From Pseudomonadales bacterium (lineage in GTDB: Bacteria; Pseudomonadota; Gammaproteobacteria; Pseudomonadales; Pseudohongiellaceae), in NCBI GenBank assembly GCA_012103535.1, contig WLWQ01000002.1:1054001-1118000 (forward strand): a stretch of 64,000 nucleotides of DNA, given 5' to 3'. The notes under the pieces are model-generated. The model was not told where the DNA came from. It did not search any database and saw only the letters and a program-made list of their open reading frames with translations. Made by a program: the position numbers and the translations under genes. Shown one piece after another: positions 18,746 through 27,489 of this stretch; position 1 is the stretch's first letter; each line of letters begins with the position of its first letter.

Positions 18746-18995
18746 TTCAAAAGTAACAGTTATTGTTATTATTGCTATTGGTTTATTGATTTTTATTATT
18801 GTTATTTATTGGGTGCCAAACGCGGCGCCGCATAAGCAAGAGGCGGTAACTTTGGGGCGTTAGTAGCAAATTGCTACGAGTCGGCCACAAACCCAGCCTT
18901 GTTATTATTTAATGTACTAACTTTAGTTGTATAACTCAGTAATGCTATTTTTGTTTTTATTAAGTCTTATTATTATTATTTATTGTTATTATCAG
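18718..18995 (-). ncRNA. crcZ: CrcZ-like catabolite-control small RNA (predicted)
   Basis: Between cbrB and pcnB, the exact place of crcZ in Pseudomonas, there is a predicted ~278-base transcript with a sigma-54 promoter at one end and an intrinsic terminator at the other. On the minus strand it carries five clusters of the AAnAAnAA motif bound by the Hfq-Crc complex: 18967-18990 (several overlapping), 18951-18958, 18899-18909, 18793-18806 and 18760-18773. Motifs read AATAACAA, AATAATAA and AACAATAA. A GC-rich structured core (about 18810-18895) separates the clusters. Pseudomonas CrcZ is longer (about 370-410 nt) but has a similar number of motifs. It has no convincing reading frame. Its expected role is to sequester Hfq/Crc and relieve catabolite repression when CbrAB is active. 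The transcript start is estimated from promoter spacing. Confidence 0.75.
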
Positions 18996-19004
18996 AAGTA
19001 CTAA

Positions 19005-19022
19005 AGGCATTTACTGTGCCAA
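19005..19022 (-). promoter_or_regulatory. Sigma-54 (RpoN) promoter for crcZ candidate
   Basis: The minus strand reads TTGGCACAGTAAATGCC. The -24 GG and -12 GC doublets are 12 bases apart (first G to G), the fixed spacing for sigma-54, and TTGGCAC matches the -24 consensus fully. The -12 half (ATGCC) is a little off TTGCW. A start about 12 bases beyond the GC gives +1 near 18995. Confidence 0.75.
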
Positions 19023-19093
19023 GTTATGAATTCCCTTTAAAATCAAAAAGATAAGATTTTAAAAATCAGTAAACATTTCTTAAAACTTCGATT

Positions 19094-19143
19094 TTTGTTA
19101 CCAAATTTCCCTGACAATTGGGTAGAAGGGTAGCAGTAACAAA
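19094..19143 (-). promoter_or_regulatory. Candidate CbrB upstream activator site
   Basis: A perfect 8-base inverted pair, TTTGTTAC at 19094-19101 and GTAACAAA at 19136-19143, lies 100-150 bases upstream of the predicted crcZ start, a normal enhancer distance for an NtrC-type activator. TGTTAC/GTAACA half-sites are, from memory, those reported for CbrB in Pseudomonas putida. Here the spacing (34 bases) is longer than I recall for a single site. Confidence 0.5.
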
Positions 19144-19242
19144 TTTTCGAGATTTTAATATTGTTCTGGATAACCCGAAATTCGTGGCTTCAGCGTGAAA
19201 ATGTCGGCTTGAAATTCATCGATTTTTGTAGTTTGCAGCAGC

Positions 19243-20616
19243 TTAGACCGCTTGTTTTTTCTTGCGCGGAATTCCGAATCGCTGCCTACGTTCCCACAAA
19301 CATTTTCGAGAAATACCCAGCTTCTTAGCGAGCTGAGTCTCGTTCATTGAATCTTGATGCTCGAGGACGAAGCGCTGAAAATAGTCTTCTAAGGAAAGTT
19401 CTTCGATAGGTTCGGTCACAGCTGCTGGAATTGGTTCGTTCAATTCCAAGGCGGCTTCACCTGCTTCATTGTCGATCGCCAATAGTTCTTCGGCAATTTC
19501 CTTGCCTTCAGCCAGGACAACCGCCCGTTCAATAGCGTTCTCTAATTCTCGAACATTGCCAGGCCAGGCGTAATTAGCAATGGCTCGACTGGCGCCATCG
19601 CTAAATTCCATCATTGGAGTTTTTAAACGAGTGCAGGTCCGTTGCAAAATAGCATCGGCCAATTCGAGTATGTCATTGCCTCTGTCCCGCAGTGGCGGAA
19701 TAAGCAGGGTCATAACATTTATTCTGTAGTACAGGTCTTCACGAAAATTACCATCAACTACTAATTGCTTTAGATCTCGGTGGGTTGCTACAACCAGTCG
19801 AACGTCAACTTTTTTCGATTGTACCGATCCAACTTTTCTTATTTCGTTTTCTTGTAATACCCGCAGCAAGCGAGCTTGTGCTTCCAATGGCAGCTCGCCA
19901 ATCTCATCTAAAAATAAGGTGCTGCTGTTTGCTGCTTCTACTAATCCCGTTCGCGTTGCTGTTGCTCCAGTAAAAGCGCCTTTTTCATGACCGAATAATT
20001 CAGACTCGATTAAATTTTCGGGAATTGCGGCACAATTTACGGAAATCATTTCCTGGCCGTGCCGGGTACTCAAATTATGAATTGCTCTGGCAACCAATTC
20101 TTTACCAGTTCCAGATTCACCATTAATCAGTACAGTTGAATTGGTTTGCGCGACTTTTCTTATGCGCCGAAACAATTCCATCATTTGGGGGCAACTACCA
20201 ATCATTCCATGAACTGGTGGCTCGTGATCATCATCGTTGGACGCTGGTTTTAGTGCTTTGCCGTGTTCACGGATAATTTTTGCAACGGTTTCGATGATTT
20301 CATTGTGCTCGAATGGCTTCGCAATGTAATCGACAGCTCCCATTTTCATAGAGTCGATAGCGGATCGAATACTGGAGTAGCTGGTCATGATTAAGACGGG
20401 CGTCTTGGTTGCTTTGATTAAATCGGTACCGGGAGCACCTGGCAGGCGTAAATCACTGATAATGACATCGAAGTTGTCCATGTCATATTTTTCCAGCGAC
20501 TCTTTGACAGTGCCGGCTTCTGAAACTTGGTAATCGTGACGTTCAAGAAGACGCCTCAATGCATTGCGAATAACTTCTTCGTCTTCAACTACTAGCACTT
20601 GATTAATTGCTGTCAT
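19243..20616 (-). CDS. cbrB: NtrC-family response regulator CbrB
   Basis: 457 residues in three domains: a receiver (about 5-118; phospho-acceptor D55 in ISDLRLPG, K100 in YIAKPFE), a sigma-54 AAA+ domain (Walker A GESGTGKE 166-173, GAFTGA 213-218, Walker B FLDEIG 235-240) and a C-terminal Fis-type helix-turn-helix (NETQLAKKLGISRKCLWERR). The GAFTGA loop means it can activate RpoN. The partner kinase cbrA is 8 bases upstream. In Pseudomonas, CbrB switches on crcZ in response to the carbon/nitrogen state, and the predicted crcZ with its sigma-54 promoter lies immediately downstream. NtrC is the alternative name for this architecture, but synteny and the CbrA-type kinase settle it. Confidence 0.93.
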   Translation of the reverse strand: MTAINQVLVVEDEEVIRNALRRLLERHDYQVSEAGTVKESLEKYDMDNFDVIISDLRLPGAPGTDLIKATKTPVLIMTSYSSIRSAIDSMKMGAVDYIAKPFEHNEIIETVAKIIREHGKALKPASNDDDHEPPVHGMIGSCPQMMELFRRIRKVAQTNSTVLINGESGTGKELVARAIHNLSTRHGQEMISVNCAAIPENLIESELFGHEKGAFTGATATRTGLVEAANSSTLFLDEIGELPLEAQARLLRVLQENEIRKVGSVQSKKVDVRLVVATHRDLKQLVVDGNFREDLYYRINVMTLLIPPLRDRGNDILELADAILQRTCTRLKTPMMEFSDGASRAIANYAWPGNVRELENAIERAVVLAEGKEIAEELLAIDNEAGEAALELNEPIPAAVTEPIEELSLEDYFQRFVLEHQDSMNETQLAKKLGISRKCLWERRQRFGIPRKKKQAV

Positions 20617-20624
20617 AAAACTTC

Positions 20625-23597
20625 TTAAACAGATTGCTGCAACTTAGCGTCTTCTTCTTGTTCGTTATTTGTCACTACCGCTTCGCCCTGGAACTTGGGA
20701 AAGCGAATCACAACTCTGGTTCCTGTTCCTTTATCGGTATTTACTGGGCTGATTATATCAATATCCCCATTTAAATCCTCAACAATGCTGAAAACCAGTG
20801 ATAAACCAAGGCCTGTGCCTTCTCCAGCCTCCTTGGTGGTGAAGAATGGGTCGAATATTCGGTCTCGAATCGCGCCTGGAATCCCGACTCCTTCATCGGA
20901 AACTGCTATCTCTACATAGTCTCCATTAATAATTCCACTCAGTGAAATCTTGCTATTGGGCGGACTTGCATCCCGGGCGTTGTTGATAAGGTTTACTAGA
21001 ACTTGCAAAAGTCTTTGTGAATCACCGAAAACAGTTGCGGCAGGATCAACTTCTATTTCGTAGATAATATCTTTATGTTTCTTATCGAGTGAGATAAGCG
21101 TATTAGCTTCTTCCATACATTCTTTTATAGAAACTACTTCCTTTTCATATTGAGTTTTATTGGTGCCGGCGTGGGCGAAATTCACCAGTGATTGTAGAAT
21201 CTTAGATGTTCGATTGGTTTGTTCTATTATCTGTTCAGCAAGATTGTTTAACTCTTTACCGTCATATTCGTCGCGAATAGTTTGGGCCAAACAGGCAATT
21301 CCAGTAATAGGATTGCCTATTTCATGGGCAACACCCGCTGCTAAGCGACCGATTGATGCCAGGCGTTCACTGTGAGTTAAGCCTGCTTCTAACAGTTCTG
21401 TTTCTGTAATGTCTTCGATTATAATAATTATCCCTTCGTGAGATGTGTCATGATCTTCTGATTCTTCGATCAGGGCTTTGTGCAGGTTCACGGATTTCTT
21501 CTGTCCGTGGAATTGAAAGTTATGCTTAAAGGAGTGATTGGCATCCTCATCTAGAAAATTGCTTAATAAAGATAACCAGGGTTCAGACAAATCAATGAGT
21601 TGTGATCCAACAACATCGCCAGTGCTGATGCCTGTGAATTCTTCCAGGGAGCGATTCCACATAACAATTTCATTGTCGTGAGTCAGTGAGCATACGCCCA
21701 GGGGCAGGTCTAACAGTATTTGCCGATGATAGCGACGCAGGCTATCCAGGTCAGCCGCCATTCCTGAAAGGTTCGAGCGATAGGATTCGATTCGATTCTC
21801 AATTACGTTTAGATCCGAGCTGCCATGTTCAGATACTATGCTGTAGGGCAGATAGCCATCGATGAGTTCTCTGGCAATGGATGGCCCTAACAAACCTGAC
21901 AGATTCGCTTCGAGCCGCCCACACAGTAGGCGCATTGAATAGGGACGCCGATCATCTGTGCTCAAGTTTAAATCCTGCAATGCCTGATTCACTTCTCGAG
22001 TTGCGGTTTTATCTCCAAGGGGTTTGCTTAAACTTCTTATAAACTCCATGGGTGACTTTGCTACTAAGCCACTGCGCTTTCGCCTTTGAATTGTGTCAAG
22101 TGCACAAATGTCTGCAGAACTTTTTTCTTCGTCACTAGAAGTGCTATACAGCGAGACAACAACAAACAGGAAGCTGTTAACAATCAATGAAATTGCGGAA
22201 ATCTCGCGCCAATTAATTGAAACCAGTGAAAGTGGAGTCGCATCCAATTCTAAAAACAAGGGGAGCATTAAAAATAGAAACCAGATTATGAAAGCTGCGC
22301 TTAATCCAGCAATAAAGCCTTTTTTGTTGCCCTGAGGCCAATAAAGAATAGCGACTATGCCAGGCAAGAATTGCAAGCACGCGGTAAAGGCAACGGTACC
22401 GATTACTTGAATGCTAATCCGATCATCTGGAAGATAATGAAAAAGAAATCCTGCCCAAATTAGCGCTGTGATTAGTGCGCGTCGATGCCAAAGCAGCCAG
22501 CGGTAAATATCTTGACTAGCACTGGGTTGGTAGATAGGGAGAATAATATGATTCAAGCACATGTTTGAAAGTGCCAGAGTGATTACAATAATGAGCCCGC
22601 TTGCTGCACTCAATCCACCTACATAACCTAGTAAAGTAATAAACGGCACATCATAGGCGGCGCCGATTGCTACCGGTAAGTATTCAACCTGAACCAGCGA
22701 TTCCGCTTGCAGTCCCGCCCAAAGGATAGGTAATACCGGCAAACTGATTAATAAAAAATAAAGTGGAAGTCCCCAGCTGGCAAAAGACAGCGATCGCTGA
22801 CCATTGGATTCATTAAAAGTCACATAGAACATGTGAGGCATTGCTACTGACGCGGTAAAGAAAAGTAGCGCCATGACATGGAATGAACTGAAATAGTCGG
22901 TATCCACTAAACTTTGCAGAAGCTCCGGCTGTTCATTCAGCCATTCATTAAGTCCGCCGAATCCTCCAAATGCGCCATAAACTGCAAATGCTCCAACAGC
23001 TAAGAAAGCCAACAGTTTTACAAACGACTCAAATGCAATGGCCATGACCAGACCATCATGCCGAGTTCTGCCGGCACGTCTTGATGTGCCAAATAAAATC
23101 GCGAATAAGGTAATTAATATACAGAATCCAATAGCGATAGAACCCTGGGCCGATTCTGCAGAAATTATATCTGCCGTATCTGCTACTGCTCGGATCTGAA
23201 GAGCGATTAGTGGAGTTACTCCCACCAATATAACCAGAGTTGTTAAGGTTCCTGCCCAGGGCGATCGATAACGAAAAGCCATGAGATCTGCTAATGAACT
23301 AAGTTGATAAGTGCGAGTGAGCTCTAAGACAGGTTTTAACAGTAAAGGTGAAAACAAAAATGCTAATGAAATACCGATGGCGTGTGCAAGGTATCCATAG
23401 CCATCTCTAAGCGCATTGCCAACAGAGGTGTAATAGGCCCATACACTAGCGAATACTCCTAATGAAAAGACGTAAACAACCGGGTGTCTTACGAGTCGTT
23501 GGGGAATCCAACCTTTGTCGGTTATGAAGGCAACACCAAACAGCAGTCCCAGGTAGCCACTTCCAAGAAGAAATAGAGTCGATAACTCATAGTTCAT
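20625..23597 (-). CDS. cbrA: Transporter-sensor histidine kinase CbrA
   Basis: The 990-residue protein fuses an N-terminal sodium/solute-symporter (SLC5) domain with about 13 helices (residues 1-485), a linker resembling the STAC domain (about 500-600), and a PAS domain (about 625-735). HisKA follows (phospho-acceptor H758 in GVAHEIGNP), then HATPase (NLINNARDA, DEGVGIPG, GTGLGLSL). This architecture is specific to CbrA; in Pseudomonas it senses or transports histidine and signals carbon/nitrogen imbalance. It is translated with the small cbrX-like ORF, whose end overlaps this start by 11 bases, and is followed closely by cbrB. Length and domains look complete. Confidence 0.93.
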   Translation of the reverse strand: MNYELSTLFLLGSGYLGLLFGVAFITDKGWIPQRLVRHPVVYVFSLGVFASVWAYYTSVGNALRDGYGYLAHAIGISLAFLFSPLLLKPVLELTRTYQLSSLADLMAFRYRSPWAGTLTTLVILVGVTPLIALQIRAVADTADIISAESAQGSIAIGFCILITLFAILFGTSRRAGRTRHDGLVMAIAFESFVKLLAFLAVGAFAVYGAFGGFGGLNEWLNEQPELLQSLVDTDYFSSFHVMALLFFTASVAMPHMFYVTFNESNGQRSLSFASWGLPLYFLLISLPVLPILWAGLQAESLVQVEYLPVAIGAAYDVPFITLLGYVGGLSAASGLIIVITLALSNMCLNHIILPIYQPSASQDIYRWLLWHRRALITALIWAGFLFHYLPDDRISIQVIGTVAFTACLQFLPGIVAILYWPQGNKKGFIAGLSAAFIIWFLFLMLPLFLELDATPLSLVSINWREISAISLIVNSFLFVVVSLYSTSSDEEKSSADICALDTIQRRKRSGLVAKSPMEFIRSLSKPLGDKTATREVNQALQDLNLSTDDRRPYSMRLLCGRLEANLSGLLGPSIARELIDGYLPYSIVSEHGSSDLNVIENRIESYRSNLSGMAADLDSLRRYHRQILLDLPLGVCSLTHDNEIVMWNRSLEEFTGISTGDVVGSQLIDLSEPWLSLLSNFLDEDANHSFKHNFQFHGQKKSVNLHKALIEESEDHDTSHEGIIIIIEDITETELLEAGLTHSERLASIGRLAAGVAHEIGNPITGIACLAQTIRDEYDGKELNNLAEQIIEQTNRTSKILQSLVNFAHAGTNKTQYEKEVVSIKECMEEANTLISLDKKHKDIIYEIEVDPAATVFGDSQRLLQVLVNLINNARDASPPNSKISLSGIINGDYVEIAVSDEGVGIPGAIRDRIFDPFFTTKEAGEGTGLGLSLVFSIVEDLNGDIDIISPVNTDKGTGTRVVIRFPKFQGEAVVTNNEQEEDAKLQQSV

Positions 23598-23763
23598 CGG
23601 AATCTTGCTCCCGGTGCGCCCAGCCGGCTACCAAAACTATAAGAAATCCTACTAGGAAAGGTCGATACCAAGTGCCTTCTGGCTGATTTATCCAATCAAC
23701 ACTTGCCAAAAAGAGCAAATAAATAATGACTAGTAGGACTAAGATGGAACGTGGAATATACAC
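23587..23763 (-). CDS. cbrX: Small membrane protein, CbrX-like, coupled to cbrA
   Basis: This 58-codon frame starts at GTG 23763, five bases after the gluQ stop, and ends inside the start of cbrA (overlap 11 bases), so ribosomes ending here can restart on cbrA. The product has two hydrophobic helices (SILVLLVIIYLLFLASV and FLVGFLIVLVAGWA) separated by a short polar loop and ends HREQDSDEL. Pseudomonas has a small ORF of this kind, called cbrX, directly before and overlapping cbrA; it is thought to couple translation and to influence CbrA. The symbol rests on position and topology, not on an alignment. Confidence 0.7.
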   Translation of the reverse strand: MYIPRSILVLLVIIYLLFLASVDWINQPEGTWYRPFLVGFLIVLVAGWAHREQDSDEL

Positions 23764-23767
23764 AGAA

Positions 23768-24688
23768 TTAGTCCATTTCCAGCGAATTTTCAGGGATATT
23801 AGCTAACTTCGGCACAGCCTGTATATCCCACTTTTCAATAGCCCAGGCTAATTGTTCTTTCGCTGCTGCGGTTTTGTGAATTTCTGGCGGTGACATACCC
23901 AGAAATTCTAAAGATTTGTAAACTAATAGAGGTCCATTGTTCACGTCTATTGGTGCAGCGAAATGCTGTTTGCTCAATTTCTGACCTTGCTCGTTAACAA
24001 TGACTGGAAAGTGCCCATAAATCGGCGTTGGTAGACCCAGCAACTGTTGCAGGTAAATTTGTCTAGGCGTCGAATCGATTAGATCAAATCCTCTAATAAT
24101 ATGAGTAATATCCTGAAATGCATCATCAACTACGACAGCAAGTTGATACGCAAACAGTTTGTCTTTTCGGAGAATGACGAAGTCTCCAACCTCATTTTCA
24201 ATATTTTGCTCATAATCGCCTTGCACCAGATCATTAAAAGTAATGTTTCTGTTGTCTGTGCGAACACGAATGGCAAAGTCTCCGTTTGGAGTTGTGTTTC
24301 GGTTTCGACAGCGACCGTCATAAACGGAACCCATTGCCTTAATTTGAGGCCGAGTGCAATCGCATTGAAAACAGAGATGATTGGAATCTAATTGCTCTAA
24401 TGCTTGCTGATAGTTTTCCAGGCGCGTGCTTTGAAAAAGCACATTTCCATCCCACTCCAAGTTTAAAGCGACCAACTGATCGAGAATTTGTTCTGCAGCG
24501 CCTTCTGGTTCTCTAGGAGGATCCAGATCTTCCATTCGCAAGAGCCATTGGCCCTGGTTGGCTCTCGCATCTAGATAACTGGCAATAGCAGCTATCAGCG
24601 AACCAAAGTGTAATGGCCCGGTCGGGGAAGGGGCGAATCTTCCTATGTAAGGGATGGCTTTATTGCTGGTTTGAGAATTCACTGCCAA
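23768..24688 (-). CDS. gluQ: Glutamyl-Q tRNA(Asp) synthetase
   Basis: This paralogue of the GluRS catalytic domain lacks the anticodon-binding part and transfers glutamate to queuosine on tRNA(Asp). The 306 residues show the HIGH-type motif FAPSPTGPLHFGSL and the class-I fold marker LRMEDLDPPRE. Zinc-binding cysteines are in CFQCDCTR and DGRCRNR, and QKLSKQ is the KMSKS-type loop. It lies between dksA and cbrXA as in Pseudomonas. Confidence 0.95.
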   Translation of the reverse strand: MAVNSQTSNKAIPYIGRFAPSPTGPLHFGSLIAAIASYLDARANQGQWLLRMEDLDPPREPEGAAEQILDQLVALNLEWDGNVLFQSTRLENYQQALEQLDSNHLCFQCDCTRPQIKAMGSVYDGRCRNRNTTPNGDFAIRVRTDNRNITFNDLVQGDYEQNIENEVGDFVILRKDKLFAYQLAVVVDDAFQDITHIIRGFDLIDSTPRQIYLQQLLGLPTPIYGHFPVIVNEQGQKLSKQHFAAPIDVNNGPLLVYKSLEFLGMSPPEIHKTAAAKEQLAWAIEKWDIQAVPKLANIPENSLEMD

Positions 24689-24776
24689 CGGTCAATGCTG
24701 GTAGCTGGAAGGGAGAGAATAGTAATTAGAAATCTGCAATCGTCATTCAGCTCACTGGAATGAGCTGAATAATAGA

Positions 24777-25220
24777 TTAGCTGCCTAATTGTTTTTCTTT
24801 AATTTCATCGAGAGTTTTACAATCAATGCATTTGTTTGCGGTTGGTCTTGCTTCAAGGCGTCGAATTCCGATTTCAATGCCACAGGATTCGCAGAAACCG
24901 TAATCATCTTGTGCTATAGCTTCGATAGTGCTGTCGATCTTCTTTATTAACTTTCTTTCGCGATCGCGAGTTCGAAGTTCCAAGCTAAATTCCTCTTCCT
25001 GTGTGGCACGATCTGCAGGATCAGGGTAGTTAGCAGCATCATCTTGCATATGATGAACAGTTCGATCGACTTCTTGCATTAACTGTTCACGCCAAGCCAA
25101 CAAGATCCCTTTAAAGTGATCTCGTTGTTTCTCATTCATGTATTCTTCGCCCTTCTTTGTTTTATAAGGGACGAAATTCTTTAGAACTGGTTCAGATTCA
25201 GAGCTAACTGAGCTGGACAT
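24777..25220 (-). CDS. dksA: RNA polymerase-binding transcription factor DksA
   Basis: DksA binds the RNA polymerase secondary channel and, with ppGpp, mediates the stringent response. The protein is about 147 residues. The coiled coil carries the tip [11 protein letters not shown] with the functional D-x-x-D-x-A element, and the four-cysteine zinc finger is YGFCESCG with [11 protein letters not shown] 25220 is preferred over a TTG three codons upstream, because AGAGG sits at a usable distance only from the ATG. Order dksA-gluQ-cbrA is conserved with Pseudomonas. Confidence 0.95.
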   Translation of the reverse strand: MSSSVSSESEPVLKNFVPYKTKKGEEYMNEKQRDHFKGILLAWREQLMQEVDRTVHHMQDDAANYPDPADRATQEEEFSLELRTRDRERKLIKKIDSTIEAIAQDDYGFCESCGIEIGIRRLEARPTANKCIDCKTLDEIKEKQLGS

Positions 25221-25568
25221 AATCGCCAATGCCTCTGTAGACCAATGTACTGCGATAGAGTGCTTACTTTAGTTCAAGCAAGCTTCGCAGATCATGGTTT
25301 TCAAGTTGATAGTTGACCTTCGTAACCAAGCATTCGATACAACCTTGGTGCAGATTTACAATATAAATCCGCTGCTTAGCCAACCACGATTTTTTGAAAG
25401 CTCGGTAAACTACCAGATTCATTATTGGGATGCCATAAAAATCATCATCAATTTTATGCCTAATTAGGGCTCCTAGAATACACCATCATGCAGCTACCTT
25501 TTCTTAAAATCGATCCTTTATAATGGCCTTCTATTCGCGGCAATGCCCGCAGATTAAGGAAGATTGAA
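25221..25568. other. Divergent intergenic region dksA / aminotransferase
   Basis: This 348-base gap holds the promoters of two divergent genes. On the plus strand a perfect TATAAT at 25519-25524 lies 45 bases before the aminotransferase ATG, with only a weak -35 (CTACCT region near 25494), and AAGGAAG serves as ribosome site. No ORF with coding character, tRNA or repeat was recognised; AT-rich stretches around 25350-25470 are unexplained. Confidence 0.5.
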
Positions 25569-26738
25569 ATGTCCTCTCAACAATCGATGCTCTCAGCGAA
25601 AATGGCAAACGTCAGCCCCTTTCGTGTTATGACAGTTATGCATCGTGCAGCCGAATTGGAAAGGGAAGGCCATAAAGTCGTTCACATGGAAGTAGGGGAG
25701 CCTGATTTCTCTACTGCGCTACCTATTGTTAATGAGGCGAAGAAGGCATTGGACAAAGGCCTTACTCAGTACACTTCCGCTCCAGGAATTATTGAGCTTA
25801 GGGAAGCCATCGCCAAACACTATAAAAGAAAGCATCGAGCAAACATTTCGCCGGATAGGATTCTAATAACACCGGGAGCCAGTGGTGGGCTGAGTCTCCT
25901 GGCCAATATGTTAGTTTCGCCGGGTGATGGTGTGTTGCTTACAGATCCAGCTTATCCCTGTGTTAGAAATTTTATCTACATGCTTTCTGCTGAACCTCAA
26001 CTTATTCCAGTTTCTTTGGAACAAAACTTCCAACCTACTCTGGAGCAATTAGAACAATTCAAAACGGACAAAACAGTTGGACTGTGGTTGGCGTCGCCGA
26101 GTAATCCTACTGGAACCATATTGGAGAAGGATCGATTGTTTGCCGCAAGCGATTGGGCCAAATCCAATGGCTTACATTTGCTGGTGGATGAAATCTACCA
26201 CGGACTGCAATACGTAGAAGAATTGCCCAGCGTGCTTGAGTACGATGATTCTGCATTTGTGGTAAGTAGCTTTTCTAAATATTTTGGCATGACCGGATGG
26301 CGGCTGGGATGGATAGTGGTGCCAGATGATTTTGTGGAAACAGCAAACATACTCGCCCAGAATTTGTTTATTTCTGCGCCCTCTATTGCGCAGTACGCAG
26401 CCCTTGCAGCGTTTACTGAAGAAGCTGAGGCAATTTTTGAAGAGCGCAGAATCGCTTTTGGTGAGCGGAAAAACTATTTGGCGAAGGAACTCAAATCTCT
26501 CGGATTTAAAATCTCCGATAATATTCAGGGAGCATTTTACATCTACGCAAATATTTCCAAGTTCTCCGATAATACCGAAGAGTTTTGTCGAGAATTACTC
26601 GATAGCCATCATGTGGCGATTACTCCAGGTACGGATTTCGGAGAGTATAAAGCCAATGAATTTGTGCGTATCGCGTTTACCACTGGTATGGATGATTTGA
26701 AGTTAGGTGTGGAACGTTTAAAGGCTGCGCTGACTTAG
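25569..26738 (+). CDS. Class I/II PLP-dependent aminotransferase
   Basis: The 389-residue fold-type I aminotransferase has MEVGEPDFSTALP near the N-terminus, ITPGASGGLSLLANMLV, and ASPSNPTGTIL. DEIYHGLQY contains the cofactor-binding aspartate and tyrosine. SSFSKYFGMTGWRLGW has the Schiff-base lysine, and the C-terminal arginine is in FVRIAFTTG. It resembles the aspartate/aromatic or LL-DAP-type broad group; substrate not resolved. The same kind of gene lies near dksA and sfsA in Pseudomonas. sfsA follows 23 bases later, so they probably share a transcript. Confidence 0.9.
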   Translation: MSSQQSMLSAKMANVSPFRVMTVMHRAAELEREGHKVVHMEVGEPDFSTALPIVNEAKKALDKGLTQYTSAPGIIELREAIAKHYKRKHRANISPDRILITPGASGGLSLLANMLVSPGDGVLLTDPAYPCVRNFIYMLSAEPQLIPVSLEQNFQPTLEQLEQFKTDKTVGLWLASPSNPTGTILEKDRLFAASDWAKSNGLHLLVDEIYHGLQYVEELPSVLEYDDSAFVVSSFSKYFGMTGWRLGWIVVPDDFVETANILAQNLFISAPSIAQYAALAAFTEEAEAIFEERRIAFGERKNYLAKELKSLGFKISDNIQGAFYIYANISKFSDNTEEFCRELLDSHHVAITPGTDFGEYKANEFVRIAFTTGMDDLKLGVERLKAALT

Positions 26739-26761
26739 TGCTCACATAAAAATCTGTTCAC

Positions 26762-27475
26762 ATGAAATTTGATCATCCTCTCCAATCGGGCCGGCTGTTG
26801 AAGCGCTACAAACGATTTCTAGCAGATGTCGAGCTGCCTTCCGGTGAAGTAATAACTACTCATTGTCCCAACACCGGCTCGATGAAGAACTGCCAGGAGC
26901 CTGGCAGTAAGGTCTGGTTTTCGACATCTGACAATAAAAAGAGGAAGTATCCTCACACCTGGCAATTTATCGAAGTTGATAAAAAGCATTTGGTGGGAAT
27001 AAACACCGGCCTTTCGAACAAACTGGTTGTAGAGGCAATAGAAAACGGAACAATCAGACAGCTACAAGATTATGAGCGGTTAAAAACAGAGGTGCCCTAT
27101 GGTGATCAGAAAAGCAGAATCGATGTGCTCTTAACCAGTTCCACTGACTCAGAGTGTTATGTTGAGGTAAAGAATGTGAGCCTGGGAGTTGGAGCAGGAC
27201 AGGGATTGTTTCCCGATGCAGTGACAACTCGGGGCCAAAAACATATTGAAGAATTAATGCTGATGAATAAATCAGGAGCCAGGGCAGTATTGTTATTTTG
27301 CGTTCAACACAGCGGTATAGAAAGAGTCAGTCCCGCTATTGAAATTGATCCTAAATACAGTTCGCTGTTACGAGATGCAATTGAAGAAGGTGTGGAGGCG
27401 ATCGCCTATCGAGCCGAGATAGATCCAGAAAATTCATCTGTAGTGTTAAAAAAAGAACTGCCAGTTGAACTCTGA
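26762..27475 (+). CDS. sfsA: SfsA, sugar fermentation stimulation protein family (nuclease-like)
   Basis: 237 residues, typical of SfsA. Characteristic segments are LLKRYKRFLADVELPSGEVITTHCPNTGSM (N-terminal OB-like part, split across the start), VEVKNVSLG, and FPDAVTTRGQKHIEEL. The second and third form the PD-(D/E)XK-like core seen in the family. Its role is uncertain: originally described as a regulator of maltose use, and more recent structural views favour a nucleic-acid nuclease. It follows the aminotransferase gene on the same strand and converges with the Rieske gene. Confidence 0.93.
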   Translation: MKFDHPLQSGRLLKRYKRFLADVELPSGEVITTHCPNTGSMKNCQEPGSKVWFSTSDNKKRKYPHTWQFIEVDKKHLVGINTGLSNKLVVEAIENGTIRQLQDYERLKTEVPYGDQKSRIDVLLTSSTDSECYVEVKNVSLGVGAGQGLFPDAVTTRGQKHIEELMLMNKSGARAVLLFCVQHSGIERVSPAIEIDPKYSSLLRDAIEEGVEAIAYRAEIDPENSSVVLKKELPVEL

Positions 27476-27489
27476 ACAGGGTTGCTGGC

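Noticed and set aside
18810-18895. Integron attC-like site or tRNA-like element
   Set aside because: The GTTAGTA core does not fit GTTRRRY and no acceptor or anticodon stems can be drawn.
18750-19000. TTATT-rich tracts read as simple microsatellites
   Set aside because: Their arrangement as separate AAnAAnAA clusters on the minus strand between a sigma-54 promoter and a terminator is better explained as CrcZ motifs.
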